A stretch of DNA of 9,265 nt, taken from JASFWK01 sp050049355. Its GTDB lineage: Bacteria > Chloroflexota > Anaerolineae > B4-G1 > DUEL01. Made by a program: the position numbers and the translations under genes. Below are positions 1 to 6,591 of this stretch, one piece after another; position 1 is the first letter of the stretch; each line of letters starts with the position of its first letter. The notes beneath the pieces were generated by a model, which was not told where the DNA came from, ran no database searches, and saw only the letters and a program-made list of their open reading frames with translations. The stretch is from the NCBI GenBank assembly GCA_050049355.1, contig JASFWK010000085.1, forward strand, positions 1 to 9,265, read 5' to 3'.

Positions 1-1
1 C

Positions 2-994
2 CGAGCCCTGCGAGGGCGTCCGAAGGACCTTGCCCGGCGCGAACCTGAGGTCGTAGGCTGGCAGTTCGGCATATGCGATCTCGCACTGGTCCTTATCGGT
101 TACCTGCTGACGATGGCGCCGTGGTTCGTCCGCAACCTCTCCCAGTTCGGCCTGCCGCTCTCGCCGGCAGGATCCAAGAGCGTATGGCTTCGCACTTACG
201 ACGACCTCTTCTGCTACGACTGTGACCTCTCGCTCCGTTCCTACCTGGCCTGGGGCTGGCCCAACATCCTGCGCTCCAAGTTGTGGGCAGTGGGGATCAG
301 CGCTCAGCGATTCCTGGCCGAGAATTGCCTGATCTTCCTGCTGCCTTTCACACTGATCGGTCTCTATCGCCTCCGTCGACGCCCGCCCTTCGCGCTCTCC
401 CTCGTCTTCCTGGTCCTCATCTACCTGGCCCACTCCCTCGCCTTCACCTTCCCTGGCCCCCGGGGCGGCTCCTTCCATGCCAGCGCTGCTCTCCTGCCTT
501 TCCTCCACGCAGCAGGGGCCGAAGGGCTCGCAGCTGCGATCGGGTGGGCAGCGCGGCGGAGGCGATGGAACGCCCGCCAAGCCCGTACGGTCCTTGGAAC
601 CGCAGCGGTTCTCCTGGCCATCTTCGTCAGTGTCCAAGCGACGAGCGGCAAGCTTGCGGTCTGGCGGACCGCCGACGCAGCCTACCAAGAACTTGACGCC
701 TGGTTGGACGCCCACGACGTCTCTGATGATAGACTGACTATGGTTGGCAACCCCCCTGGCTTCTGGTATCATACCCACAGGCCGGCCGTGGTCGTGCCCA
801 ACGAGGACTTGAACACGCTGCTCGAGGTATGCAGACGCTACGGCGTAGACTACCTGGCGCTTGACCCCAACGCCCCCGTTCCCCTCCGCGCGCTGTACGA
901 GGGTAGGACTGACACCCCCGGGCTGTCCCGAGTGGCGACCCTGGCGGGAGGGCAGATGGTGGTGTGGGAAGTTGAACGAGAAGCGGCTCCGTAG
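2..994 (+). CDS. GT-C type membrane glycosyltransferase, 5' partial
   Basis: The frame is open from the first bases to a TAG at 992-994, giving 330 visible residues; the ATG at 113 is internal, because the preceding 37 codons are open and encode part of a membrane helix (LALVLIGYLLTMAPWF). The segment MAPWFVRNL followed by a loop and alternating hydrophobic stretches (LIFLLPFTLIGLY, LSLVFLVLIYLAHSLAF, TVLGTAAVLLAIFVSV) resembles the middle and C-terminal part of polyprenol-phosphate-dependent GT-C enzymes of the ArnT/PMT (GT39/GT83) type. The last 110 or so residues are soluble, a common C-terminal arrangement in these proteins. Such enzymes transfer a sugar from a lipid carrier to an acceptor outside the membrane. 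The catalytic first extracellular loop with its acidic pair would lie upstream of the window, so donor and acceptor cannot be inferred. The next gene is another GT-C-like protein 65 bases on, suggesting one envelope-glycan operon. Confidence 0.72.
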   Translation, partial: RALRGRPKDLARREPEVVGWQFGICDLALVLIGYLLTMAPWFVRNLSQFGLPLSPAGSKSVWLRTYDDLFCYDCDLSLRSYLAWGWPNILRSKLWAVGISAQRFLAENCLIFLLPFTLIGLYRLRRRPPFALSLVFLVLIYLAHSLAFTFPGPRGGSFHASAALLPFLHAAGAEGLAAAIGWAARRRRWNARQARTVLGTAAVLLAIFVSVQATSGKLAVWRTADAAYQELDAWLDAHDVSDDRLTMVGNPPGFWYHTHRPAVVVPNEDLNTLLEVCRRYGVDYLALDPNAPVPLRALYEGRTDTPGLSRVATLAGGQMVVWEVEREAAP

Positions 995-1059
995 ACAATG
1001 GCCCCCCCAGTCCTGGACCTTCTCCCGATTTTGCTGCAGGCTGAGACGGTGCTCTAACG

Positions 1060-2598
1060 ATGAAACGACAGAGGCTGGTGACGATTATCGGGCTGGCAGT
1101 GCTGGCTGGCTTGCTGCTCTATGTGGGTCTGGCCCGAGTCCGAGGAGCCGTCGGGTTCCCCCTCGACGACGCCTGGATTCACCAGACCTACGCCCGCAAT
1201 CTGGCAGAGTACGGTCAGTGGGCCTTTGTGCCAGGCCGGCCCAGCGCTGGCTCGACGGCCCCGCTGTGGACGCTCCTGGTCGCCTTGGGCTATGTATTGG
1301 GAATTCCTTTTCGTGCCTGGACGTATGCCCTGGGCGGGCTCTGCCTGGCAGGGACTGCGCTCCTGGCGACCCGACTGGCCCAGAACCTCTTCCCTGACCA
1401 CCCGTCAGCTCCGCTGCTGACGGGCTTGGCCTGTGCGTTCGAGTGGCACCTCGTCTGGGCAGCGGCTTCCGGGATGGAGACGCTGTTGTTCGCGCTTCTG
1501 GCGCTGGCCATCTGGGTCCGCGTGACGGCGAATCCGACCCGAGGCCCCCTCCTCACAGGGATCCTGGGCGGCGCTCTGGTGCTCACCCGCCCCGAAGGTA
1601 TCCTGGTGGTGGGCCTGGCCGCGCTCGGTATCCTCCTGGCAGAGGGGGTGGAGGGGCAGTGGCGCAGGGGACTGACAAGCTCAGTGCTCCTCACACTGGG
1701 CACCGGCATTGTGGTCACACCCTACCTGGCGCTCAACCTCCATCTGAGCGGCACCATCTGGCCCAACACATATTACGCCAAGCAGACCGAGTATGCCGTC
1801 CACCGGCTCCAGCCGCTGCTCGTGCGCCTGTTCGGCAGGTGGGGAAGCGAGAAGAGCCCCGGCGTGGTGACTGCCCCGCTGGTTGGCGGACAGATACTCT
1901 TTGTGCCGGGGATCCTTCGAGAGTTGTGGCGCGCGTTCCGACGGAGCCGACAGGGATTGAGTGCGCGCCGGCTGGTATGGTGGCTGCCGGTGACGTGGGT
2001 CGCCGCGACGCTGGTGGTCTACACGCTGCGGCTGCCGGTAACCTACCAACACGGTCGCTATCTCATCCCCATCATCCCTCCACTTCTGGTCTACGGCGTG
2101 GGCGGAACGGTGCATTTGGTACGATCCATGCGCCACCGAGCAGCCGAGCGGGTCCTGGCGCGAACGCTTCTGGCTGCCTCAGCGATCCTCTTCCCCATCT
2201 TCTGGGTACTGGGCGCGCAGGCCTACGCCACCGACGTGGCAGTCATAGAGGGGGAGATGGTCGCCGTTGCCCGGTGGCTTGAGGCAGAGACTGAGCCCAC
2301 CGCCCTGATCGCCGCTCACGACATTGGCGCCATAGGCTACTTCTCCCGCCGCCCCCTACTGGACATGGCAGGCCTGGTCAGCCCAGAGGTTATTCCCTTC
2401 ATCCGGGATGAGGAGGCGCTGTTGGAATGGCTCCGAGAGCGGGGCGCCCGCTATCTGGTGACCTTTCCCTCCTGGTACCCCACCATCACCGCCGATCCGC
2501 ATCTGGAGAAGACCTTTCAGACCCGCACTGAGGTCACGGTCGATCAAGGTGGTGAGAACATGGCAATCTACGCGCTTCGCTGGGAACGAGTCCAGTAA
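1060..2598 (+). CDS. GT-C fold membrane glycosyltransferase-like protein (AftB-like architecture)
   Basis: A complete 512-residue polytopic membrane protein. An N-terminal helix (about residues 8-26) is followed by FPLDDAWIHQTYARNL, whose Asp36-Asp37 pair fits the acidic motif in the first extracytoplasmic loop of GT-C enzymes. Further family-like signatures are GSTAPLW (64-70), SGMET (137-141), TRPEG (176-180), and GTIWPNTYYAKQ (231-242). The C-terminal soluble part carries AHDIGAIGYFSRRPLLDMAG, a segment common in related bacterial membrane proteins, including relatives of the mycobacterial arabinofuranosyltransferase AftB. The role is probably transfer of a sugar from a polyprenyl-phosphate donor during envelope polysaccharide or glycoprotein assembly; the substrate is unknown. 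The ATG start lies just before the signal-anchor helix, but no strong Shine-Dalgarno is visible. It follows the partial GT-C gene by 65 bases and probably shares its transcript. Membrane family call is firm, exact enzymatic activity is inferred. Confidence 0.78.
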   Translation: MKRQRLVTIIGLAVLAGLLLYVGLARVRGAVGFPLDDAWIHQTYARNLAEYGQWAFVPGRPSAGSTAPLWTLLVALGYVLGIPFRAWTYALGGLCLAGTALLATRLAQNLFPDHPSAPLLTGLACAFEWHLVWAAASGMETLLFALLALAIWVRVTANPTRGPLLTGILGGALVLTRPEGILVVGLAALGILLAEGVEGQWRRGLTSSVLLTLGTGIVVTPYLALNLHLSGTIWPNTYYAKQTEYAVHRLQPLLVRLFGRWGSEKSPGVVTAPLVGGQILFVPGILRELWRAFRRSRQGLSARRLVWWLPVTWVAATLVVYTLRLPVTYQHGRYLIPIIPPLLVYGVGGTVHLVRSMRHRAAERVLARTLLAASAILFPIFWVLGAQAYATDVAVIEGEMVAVARWLEAETEPTALIAAHDIGAIGYFSRRPLLDMAGLVSPEVIPFIRDEEALLEWLRERGARYLVTFPSWYPTITADPHLEKTFQTRTEVTVDQGGENMAIYALRWERVQ

Positions 2599-2780
2599 GG
2601 GGATCCGGCGCGAACGATCGACCACCGAAGCGTCTCTGAAAGCTCGCCCCTTGCTTACTGCCTGGTCCTCTGCATTACAGCTGCAGTTTCAACTGCCAGC
2701 GCGTGGCTCCCCCACACGCTCCAGGAAGTTGTGCACTCCCCAAGCTATGTGGTATACTACAAGGTGCGGCGGAGGGCACT
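2599..2780 (+). other. Intergenic region between the GT-C genes and the response regulator
   Basis: This stretch of about 180 bases holds no gene I can support. A frame open upstream of the response regulator (from an ATG at 2703) runs through it, but the peptide is not receiver-like and the promoter described at 2729-2758 lies inside it. No clear hairpin plus T-run terminator for the GT-C gene was seen. Confidence 0.6.
2729..2758 (+). promoter_or_regulatory. Extended -10 promoter of the response regulator
   Basis: TTGTGC at 2729-2734 and TATACT at 2753-2758 are separated by 18 bases, and TGG directly before TATACT forms an extended -10 element. The predicted transcript start is about 2765, giving a leader of roughly 16 bases that includes the GGAGGG ribosome site at 2771-2776. 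The 11-base string ATGTGGTATAC (2747-2757) recurs exactly in the tRNA-Arg promoter at 8867-8877. Confidence 0.55.
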
Positions 2781-3470
2781 ATGAAGATCACCCGCGTGAT
2801 GATAGTGGACGACCACCCCTTCTTTCGCGAAGGACTGCGCAATGTCCTTGCCTCCGAGCAGGATGTCACGGTGGTAGGGGAGGCGTCGGACGGGGAAGAG
2901 GCGGTGGAGCAAACGGAGAAGCTCCAGCCAGACGTCATACTCATGGATATCAACCTGCCAAGGATGAATGGATGGCAGGCCATGAGGCAGATCAAGGGAG
3001 ACTTCCCCGAGATCAGCGTAATCATGCTCACAGCCTACGACGACGAGGAGCAGGTGTACCACGCCATCCGCGCCGGTGCGTCTGCCTATCACGCCAAGGA
3101 CGTCGATCTCACGGACCTGGTGCAGACGATAAGAGAGGTAAGCGCCGGGCGGTATGTCGTAGGAGAGACAGTTCTGACAGAAGAAGGAGTGGGCAAATGG
3201 CTGCTGGAGAAGTTCCAGCAGTTTGGCGGAGAGCTTCTGCTGGATGAAGATCGTTTCCTCTCCCCCCTCTCCCCCCGCGAAATGGAGATCCTGCGCCATG
3301 TGGTCAGGGGGATGAGCAACAAGGAAATCGCCTATGAACTGGGCATAAGCCACCAGACGGTGAAGAACCACGTTACGGCGGTCCTGAGGAAGATGGGGGT
3401 ATCAGATCGAACCCAGGCAGCAGTTCACGCGCTGCGCCGAGGGTGGGTGCCGCTCCGCTCCAAGAGCTGA
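2781..3470 (+). CDS. NarL/LuxR-family response regulator (DegU-like)
   Basis: The 229-residue product has a receiver domain (about 4-120) and a C-terminal LuxR-type helix-turn-helix (about 162-220). Receiver landmarks are the acidic pocket Asp10-Asp11, the phosphoacceptor Asp56 in ILMDINLP, Thr84 in IMLTAYDD and the conserved Lys106 in AYHAKD. The output domain shows LSPREMEILRHVVRGMSNKEIAYELGIS followed by TVKNHV, the classic GerE/LuxR recognition helix region. Phosphorylation by a partner kinase would favour dimerisation and DNA binding. The ATG at 2781 is chosen because GGAGGG precedes it at 2771-2776, receiver homology starts at once (KITRVMIVDDHP), and the promoter lies just upstream; an in-frame ATG at 2703 would start upstream of that promoter. 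A histidine kinase of the matching DegS class follows 131 bases downstream on the same strand and is the probable partner. The target genes are unknown; the nearby Flp pilin is a candidate. Confidence 0.93.
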   Translation: MKITRVMIVDDHPFFREGLRNVLASEQDVTVVGEASDGEEAVEQTEKLQPDVILMDINLPRMNGWQAMRQIKGDFPEISVIMLTAYDDEEQVYHAIRAGASAYHAKDVDLTDLVQTIREVSAGRYVVGETVLTEEGVGKWLLEKFQQFGGELLLDEDRFLSPLSPREMEILRHVVRGMSNKEIAYELGISHQTVKNHVTAVLRKMGVSDRTQAAVHALRRGWVPLRSKS

Positions 3471-3601
3471 ATAGATATGAGAGAATCCCTCGCATTCTTT
3501 CCCTCGTATGACCCCAAGCCTCATGCGCCGAAACAATATTACGACATGATCATCGTACGACGGAGTGCCAGCAACCAAGGCCACATATCCTGGAGACGAA
3601 A

Positions 3602-4660
3602 ATGACCGCCCAAGCACAGACCGGTCCATTCCAACACCTGCTCGAAGAGTGCGAGAATGAGCACGAGCAGACCCAGGCGGAGCTCAAGGAGATTGACCTG
3701 CTCATCCAGCAAGCGGTGGCAGAGGTGGACCGCCTCTCCCAGCGGAATGCGCAGGCCTCCAATCGCCTCCGCCAAGTCGAGTCCGCCTTCGACACTATCC
3801 CGCGAGAGGACATCAGCGAGGCCTACACGGCGGTGCAGGAGGTCCAGCAGCGGCTCTTCACGATGCGCGGCCAGCTGGAGAAGCTCCAGTCAGACCAGAA
3901 GAACCTGGAGCGATATGGGCGGCTTCTTCAGCGGGTGCTCGAACTTGGAAAGAAGGAAGCGATAACTCTGGAGGGGACCGAACAGGCGGAGGGAGTCTCA
4001 GGCACCGAGACAGTGCCGACGGTAGTGCGAGTGATCGAGGCCCAGGAACGTGAGCGACAGCGGCTTGCCCGACAGATGCACGACGGTCCGGCCCAGTCGT
4101 TGACCAACCTCATCCTGCAAGCAGAGATTTGCGAACGACTCTTCGAAGTCGATGCCGAACAAGCCCGGGCTGAACTGGCGAACCTGAAGACGGCAGCAGC
4201 CAGCACTTTCCAGCAGGTGAAGAACTTCATCAGCAACCTGCGCCCGATGATGCTGGACGACCTTGGATTGGTCCTCACACTGCGGCGGTATGTGGACGAT
4301 TTCAAGGAAGACAGCAACGTAGGGGTCAACCTGACTGTCACCGGCAGGGAGAAACGGATCGCCAACTACAAAGAGGTCACAATCTTCCGCGTTGTCCAGG
4401 ACCTCATGAACAACGCACGCGATTTCTCCCAGGCCACCAGTATCCAGGTCACGGTGGACATGGGCGATGAAAGGGTCCTGGCAGCGGTAGAGGACAACGG
4501 AAGTGGATTTGATCTCGCAGAACTGACAAGTGGGCCAACGGCGGAGGAGATGGGACTGAACACGCTGCGGGAACGTGTGGAGATGTTAGACGGGCGCTTC
4601 CAGATAGAAAGCGATCCCGGCCGGGGCACACGAGTGGCCCTTGAGATCCCCGTGCGCTGA
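3602..4660 (+). CDS. Soluble DegS/NarL-class sensor histidine kinase
   Basis: The 352-residue protein has no membrane helix. Residues about 10-120 are rich in Glu, Gln, Leu and Arg with heptad character, predicting a long coiled-coil sensor or signalling region as in cytosolic DegS. A HisKA_3 dimerisation domain follows (about 145-235) with phosphoacceptor His160 in RQMHDGPAQSL, the HDGPAQ form typical of DegS, and the LRPMMLDDLGL segment. The HATPase domain (about 250-350) has Asn271 in the N-box, DNGSGFD at 298-304 (G1 box) and MGLNTLRERVEMLDG plus GRGTRVALEIP at the C-terminus. The N-box reads QDLMNNARDFSQA, where most relatives have a Glu and a Lys/Arg-His pair, so this site is divergent. 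GGAG at 3592-3595 sits 6 bases before the ATG. The kinase presumably phosphorylates the response regulator encoded upstream; no classical transmembrane sensing is evident, so the signal is cytoplasmic or comes through a partner protein. Confidence 0.92.
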   Translation: MTAQAQTGPFQHLLEECENEHEQTQAELKEIDLLIQQAVAEVDRLSQRNAQASNRLRQVESAFDTIPREDISEAYTAVQEVQQRLFTMRGQLEKLQSDQKNLERYGRLLQRVLELGKKEAITLEGTEQAEGVSGTETVPTVVRVIEAQERERQRLARQMHDGPAQSLTNLILQAEICERLFEVDAEQARAELANLKTAAASTFQQVKNFISNLRPMMLDDLGLVLTLRRYVDDFKEDSNVGVNLTVTGREKRIANYKEVTIFRVVQDLMNNARDFSQATSIQVTVDMGDERVLAAVEDNGSGFDLAELTSGPTAEEMGLNTLRERVEMLDGRFQIESDPGRGTRVALEIPVR

Positions 4661-4706
4661 CAACAGCCAAAGTCCGGTGTGAGCAAGAAGTAGTACTGAC
4701 TTCCTA

Positions 4707-4735
4707 TTGAACTGCGCTGATTTTTGTGATATTAT
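4707..4735 (+). promoter_or_regulatory. Promoter of the Flp pilin gene
   Basis: TTGAAC (4707-4712) and TATTAT (4730-4735) are separated by exactly 17 bases, and TGA just before the -10 adds an extended -10 element. The predicted start near 4742 gives a leader of about 40 bases ending in a very strong ribosome site. This implies that the pilin can be expressed independently of, and more strongly than, the two-component genes upstream. Confidence 0.62.
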
Positions 4736-4765
4736 TACGTCAAACTAGGAGACTAACCTAATACA

Positions 4766-4776
4766 AAAGGAGGTGA
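4766..4776 (+). promoter_or_regulatory. Near-perfect Shine-Dalgarno of the pilin
   Basis: AAAGGAGGTGA complements the 16S rRNA 3' tail almost completely and ends 5 bases before the ATG at 4782. It is the strongest ribosome site in the window and fixes the start of this short gene. An overlapping ATG at 4777 lies in another frame and is too close to be used. Confidence 0.85.
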
Positions 4777-4781
4777 ATGAG

Positions 4782-4943
4782 ATGTTGTACCTGCCGCGTG
4801 AAGAGGGTCAGGGCTTGGTCGAATATGCATTGATCATCGTCTTGATCGCTATCGTGGTAATCGTCGCCCTCAGGCTAGTGGGCCCCGTCATCGGCAACGT
4901 GTTCTCCAACATCAAGGCGAACCTCACCGGCGTAACCAGCTAG
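4782..4943 (+). CDS. Flp/Fap-type (type IVb) prepilin
   Basis: This short gene encodes 53 residues: a charged leader MLYLPREEG, then QGLVEYALIIVLIAIVVIVAL, a long hydrophobic helix, and a short polar tail ending in VTS. It matches the Flp pilin pattern: prepilin peptidase cleavage after Gly9, with Glu at +5 and Tyr at +6 of the mature 44-residue protein, and an overall length typical of Flp pilins. Mature subunits polymerise through the hydrophobic helix into thin Tad-type pili used in adhesion and surface colonisation. The assembly machinery (TadA ATPase, TadB/C, RcpA secretin, TadV peptidase) is not in the window, so this is an orphan or detached pilin locus. It has its own promoter and Shine-Dalgarno and ends 25 bases before a strong terminator. 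The neighbouring two-component pair could regulate it, but that is inference from position. Confidence 0.9.
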   Translation: MLYLPREEGQGLVEYALIIVLIAIVVIVALRLVGPVIGNVFSNIKANLTGVTS

Positions 4944-4968
4944 ACAAGCCCGACCACAACATCGAATC

Positions 4969-4993
4969 AAAGCCCCGTCCTAGACGGGGCTTT
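4969..4993. terminator. Bidirectional terminator between flp and DUF1385 genes
   Basis: AAAGCCCCGTC (4969-4979) pairs perfectly with GACGGGGCTTT (4983-4993), an 11-bp stem with the three-base loop CTA. Reading plus, the stem is followed by GGCTTTT; reading minus, its arm ends in TTTGATT. It serves both convergent genes. The loop is also the minus-strand TAG stop codon of the DUF1385 gene, so the hairpin overlaps that gene's last codons. Confidence 0.88.
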
Positions 4994-5870
4994 GGCTTTT
5001 GGTGGGCGCCTCCGCTTCCAGCACCGTTAGCAGCGCCTGGATCGCTACCTCCACCATCTCATCCTCCGGCTCACTGGTGGTCATGTGCTGAAGCTCTAGA
5101 CTGGGCCGAATCAGCCAGTTAAGCCAAGGCCGCTCGGCGTGACGGGCACTGAAACGGATGAATTCGTAGGAGATCCCGGCTATCAGTGGAATGACCAGCA
5201 CCCGGCTTACCAAACGCCAGACGAGAGGAGGCCGCCCCAGGGGAGCGAGGACCAGGATGGAGACTACGACGACAGTGAGTAGAAAGGCCGTCCCACAACG
5301 GGGATGGGCAGTCGAATGGTTCCGCACGCTCTCGACTGTGAGAGGGTCCCCTGCTTCGTAGGCGTTGATCGTCTTGTGCTCGGCACCGTGGTAGGCGAAT
5401 ACGCGCCGCACGTCCGGCAAGCGGCCCACGATCCAGATGTAGCCCAGCACCACGCCAAACCGCACCAGCCCTTCCAAGACGTTCGCCACCAACCCCGAGA
5501 CGGAGGGCAGCAACTTGGCTACGAGGAATGAAGGAAGCACCATAAACAGACCGACTCCAAACCCTACCCCGAGCAGGCCCGCAATCCATCCCGCTGGCCC
5601 CTCGAAACCAACTTCATCCTCTCCGGCGGCCACATCTGCCGACCACATCAATGCCCTCATCCCAAGCCCCAGCGTATCCCACAACATCGTCACGCCCCGC
5701 AGTACTGGGATGCTGGCCAAAGGGCCCGCGTAGAGGGTGGGATTGAGGGGCTCGGTTCGCAGACGTATCTTTCCGCCGGGTTCACGCACGGCCACCGCCA
5801 CCTGGCGCTTTCCTCGCATCATGACGCCCTCGATGACCGCCTGCCCGCCATAGTTGATCCGCTCTGACAT
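4980..5870 (-). CDS. DUF1385 (YqhQ-like) multi-pass membrane protein
   Basis: The 296-residue protein carries the DUF1385 hallmarks: GGQAVIEGVMMRG near the N-terminus (residues 8-20), YHGAEHKTINAYEAGD (160-175) and HPRCGTAFLL (189-198). Hydrophobic segments lie around 94-120, 125-150, 194-212 and 217-240. The family includes Bacillus YqhQ and is widespread in Firmicutes, Chloroflexota and related phyla; conserved His, Glu and Cys residues have led to 'metal-dependent enzyme' labels, but no activity is established. The ATG at 5870 is preferred over an in-frame ATG at 5924 because GGGAGG at 5875-5880 lies just before it and the conserved region begins within a few residues (MSERINYGGQAVIEG). 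The stop codon is the loop of the downstream terminator hairpin. No convincing own promoter was found, so expression may come from the HNH gene upstream by read-through. Confidence 0.9.
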   Translation of the reverse strand: MSERINYGGQAVIEGVMMRGKRQVAVAVREPGGKIRLRTEPLNPTLYAGPLASIPVLRGVTMLWDTLGLGMRALMWSADVAAGEDEVGFEGPAGWIAGLLGVGFGVGLFMVLPSFLVAKLLPSVSGLVANVLEGLVRFGVVLGYIWIVGRLPDVRRVFAYHGAEHKTINAYEAGDPLTVESVRNHSTAHPRCGTAFLLTVVVVSILVLAPLGRPPLVWRLVSRVLVIPLIAGISYEFIRFSARHAERPWLNWLIRPSLELQHMTTSEPEDEMVEVAIQALLTVLEAEAPTKSQSPV

Positions 5871-5933
5871 CCTACCTCCCGAAGACTGCAGATTGCTGCC
5901 CACGTGCCGAAGGGGAGACTCCACAAAAGATGA

Positions 5934-5955
5934 CCCCGGCGCGGAAACGCCGGGG
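5934..5955 (-). terminator. Hairpin terminator after the HNH gene
   Basis: CCCCGGCG (5934-5941) and CGCCGGGG (5948-5955) form an 8-bp stem with a six-base loop. On the minus strand it is followed by TCATCTTTTG, a short T-rich run. It lies 25 bases beyond the HNH stop codon and about 64 bases before the DUF1385 start, so it would limit but perhaps not abolish read-through. Confidence 0.65.
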
Positions 5956-5979
5956 CCAGCACCTACGTCAAGACCCGCC

Positions 5980-6483
5980 TCACCAACCTTCGATGTACTT
6001 CACCCACTCCTCGTTCTCTTCCAAGTGCGTGCCGAATCGGTAGCCAGCAGTCGGGCGAGGTTCGAAGGGTCGCCGGAGCAGAGTCAACTGAACCTCCTGG
6101 AGCGTCCGCCCACCCTTCCGCCGATTGCACTGAGGGCAGGCAGCGACCAGGTTCTCCCAGCGGTACTCCCCCCCTCTGTGCCGCGGCATGACGTGGTCCA
6201 CCGTCAGGTTGCCCGTATGCCGGCCGCAGTACTGGCAGCGGTATCCATCTCGCCGCAGCACCTCCCGTTTGCTGAGCCGCACGCGGGGACGGGGGCGGTG
6301 CACCACATAGCCCAGCCGTATGACCGAGGGCCGCTCATAGGCACGCGAAACGGTGCGGATGAAGCCGCGCCCATTCTCTACAACCGTCGCCTTCCCCGCC
6401 AGAATGAGACCCATAGCCCGTTTGGTCGTGCAAACGTTGAGTGGCTCATAATTTCCGTTGAGAAGTAAGACTGGTCTATGCAT
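5980..6483 (-). CDS. HNH endonuclease family protein
   Basis: With the start chosen here the protein has 167 residues. The N-terminal part, MHRPVLLLNGNYEPLNVCTTKRAM, is the usual opening of a widespread small bacterial HNH family. The zinc-binding HNH module covers about 78-123: Cys83-Cys86 (RCQYCG), Asp96-His97 (TVDHVMP), Asn111 and Cys116-Cys119 (CPQCN) with Asn120 as the last catalytic-position residue. It is expected to bind or cut DNA; in this family the cellular role is unknown and genes often sit in housekeeping surroundings, as here beside clpP. The frame extends to an ATG at 6573, but a promoter with near-consensus boxes (6497-6525) lies inside that extension, so the ATG at 6483 is preferred; AGGAAG lies immediately before it and the mRNA leader would be under 10 bases. 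A hairpin terminator follows. Confidence 0.9.
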   Translation of the reverse strand: MHRPVLLLNGNYEPLNVCTTKRAMGLILAGKATVVENGRGFIRTVSRAYERPSVIRLGYVVHRPRPRVRLSKREVLRRDGYRCQYCGRHTGNLTVDHVMPRHRGGEYRWENLVAACPQCNRRKGGRTLQEVQLTLLRRPFEPRPTAGYRFGTHLEENEEWVKYIEGW

Positions 6484-6496
6484 CTTCCTGATGGTA

Positions 6497-6525
6497 AGTA
6501 TAGCACGGCCAGCCAGAGGCGTCAA
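6497..6525 (-). promoter_or_regulatory. Promoter of the HNH gene
   Basis: On the minus strand TTGACG (6525-6520) and TATACT (6502-6497) each match the sigma-70 consensus at five of six positions and are separated by exactly 17 bases. The predicted start is about 6489-6492, only 6-9 bases before the ATG at 6483, so the message is nearly leaderless. This is the main reason for rejecting the 30-residue N-terminal extension of the HNH protein. Confidence 0.72.
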
Positions 6526-6591
6526 AGCCCTCTGCCGTGGAGACTTGCGCAGCAGGTCAATCGTATTGGCCATGCTTGCCGAACCCGCCCA

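Larger units (their letters stand above)
4661..4781 (+). other. Intergenic leader of the Flp pilin gene
   Basis: The region between kinase and pilin is AT-rich compared with its surroundings (for example 4698-4768). It contains the pilin promoter and Shine-Dalgarno described separately, and no further coding potential. Confidence 0.6.

Noticed and set aside
1443..2282. Plus-strand 279-codon frame inside the second GT-C gene
   Set aside because: Shadow of the GT-C gene in another frame; Gly, Arg and Pro-rich translation without recognisable motifs.
2703..2780. N-terminal extension of the response regulator from an ATG at 2703
   Set aside because: It runs across the predicted promoter, and the receiver domain starts at residue 4 of the shorter form with a proper ribosome site.
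3537..3542. TATTAC as a -10 box for the histidine kinase
   Set aside because: No acceptable -35 box lies at the right distance; the kinase is more simply co-transcribed with the regulator.
5871..5924. N-terminal extension of the DUF1385 protein from an ATG at 5924
   Set aside because: The extension is not part of the conserved family start, and the strong ribosome site GGGAGG precedes the ATG at 5870.
5854..6468. Plus-strand 204-codon frame opposite the HNH gene
   Set aside because: Antisense to the HNH protein with its conserved Cys and His residues; the translation itself has no family signature.
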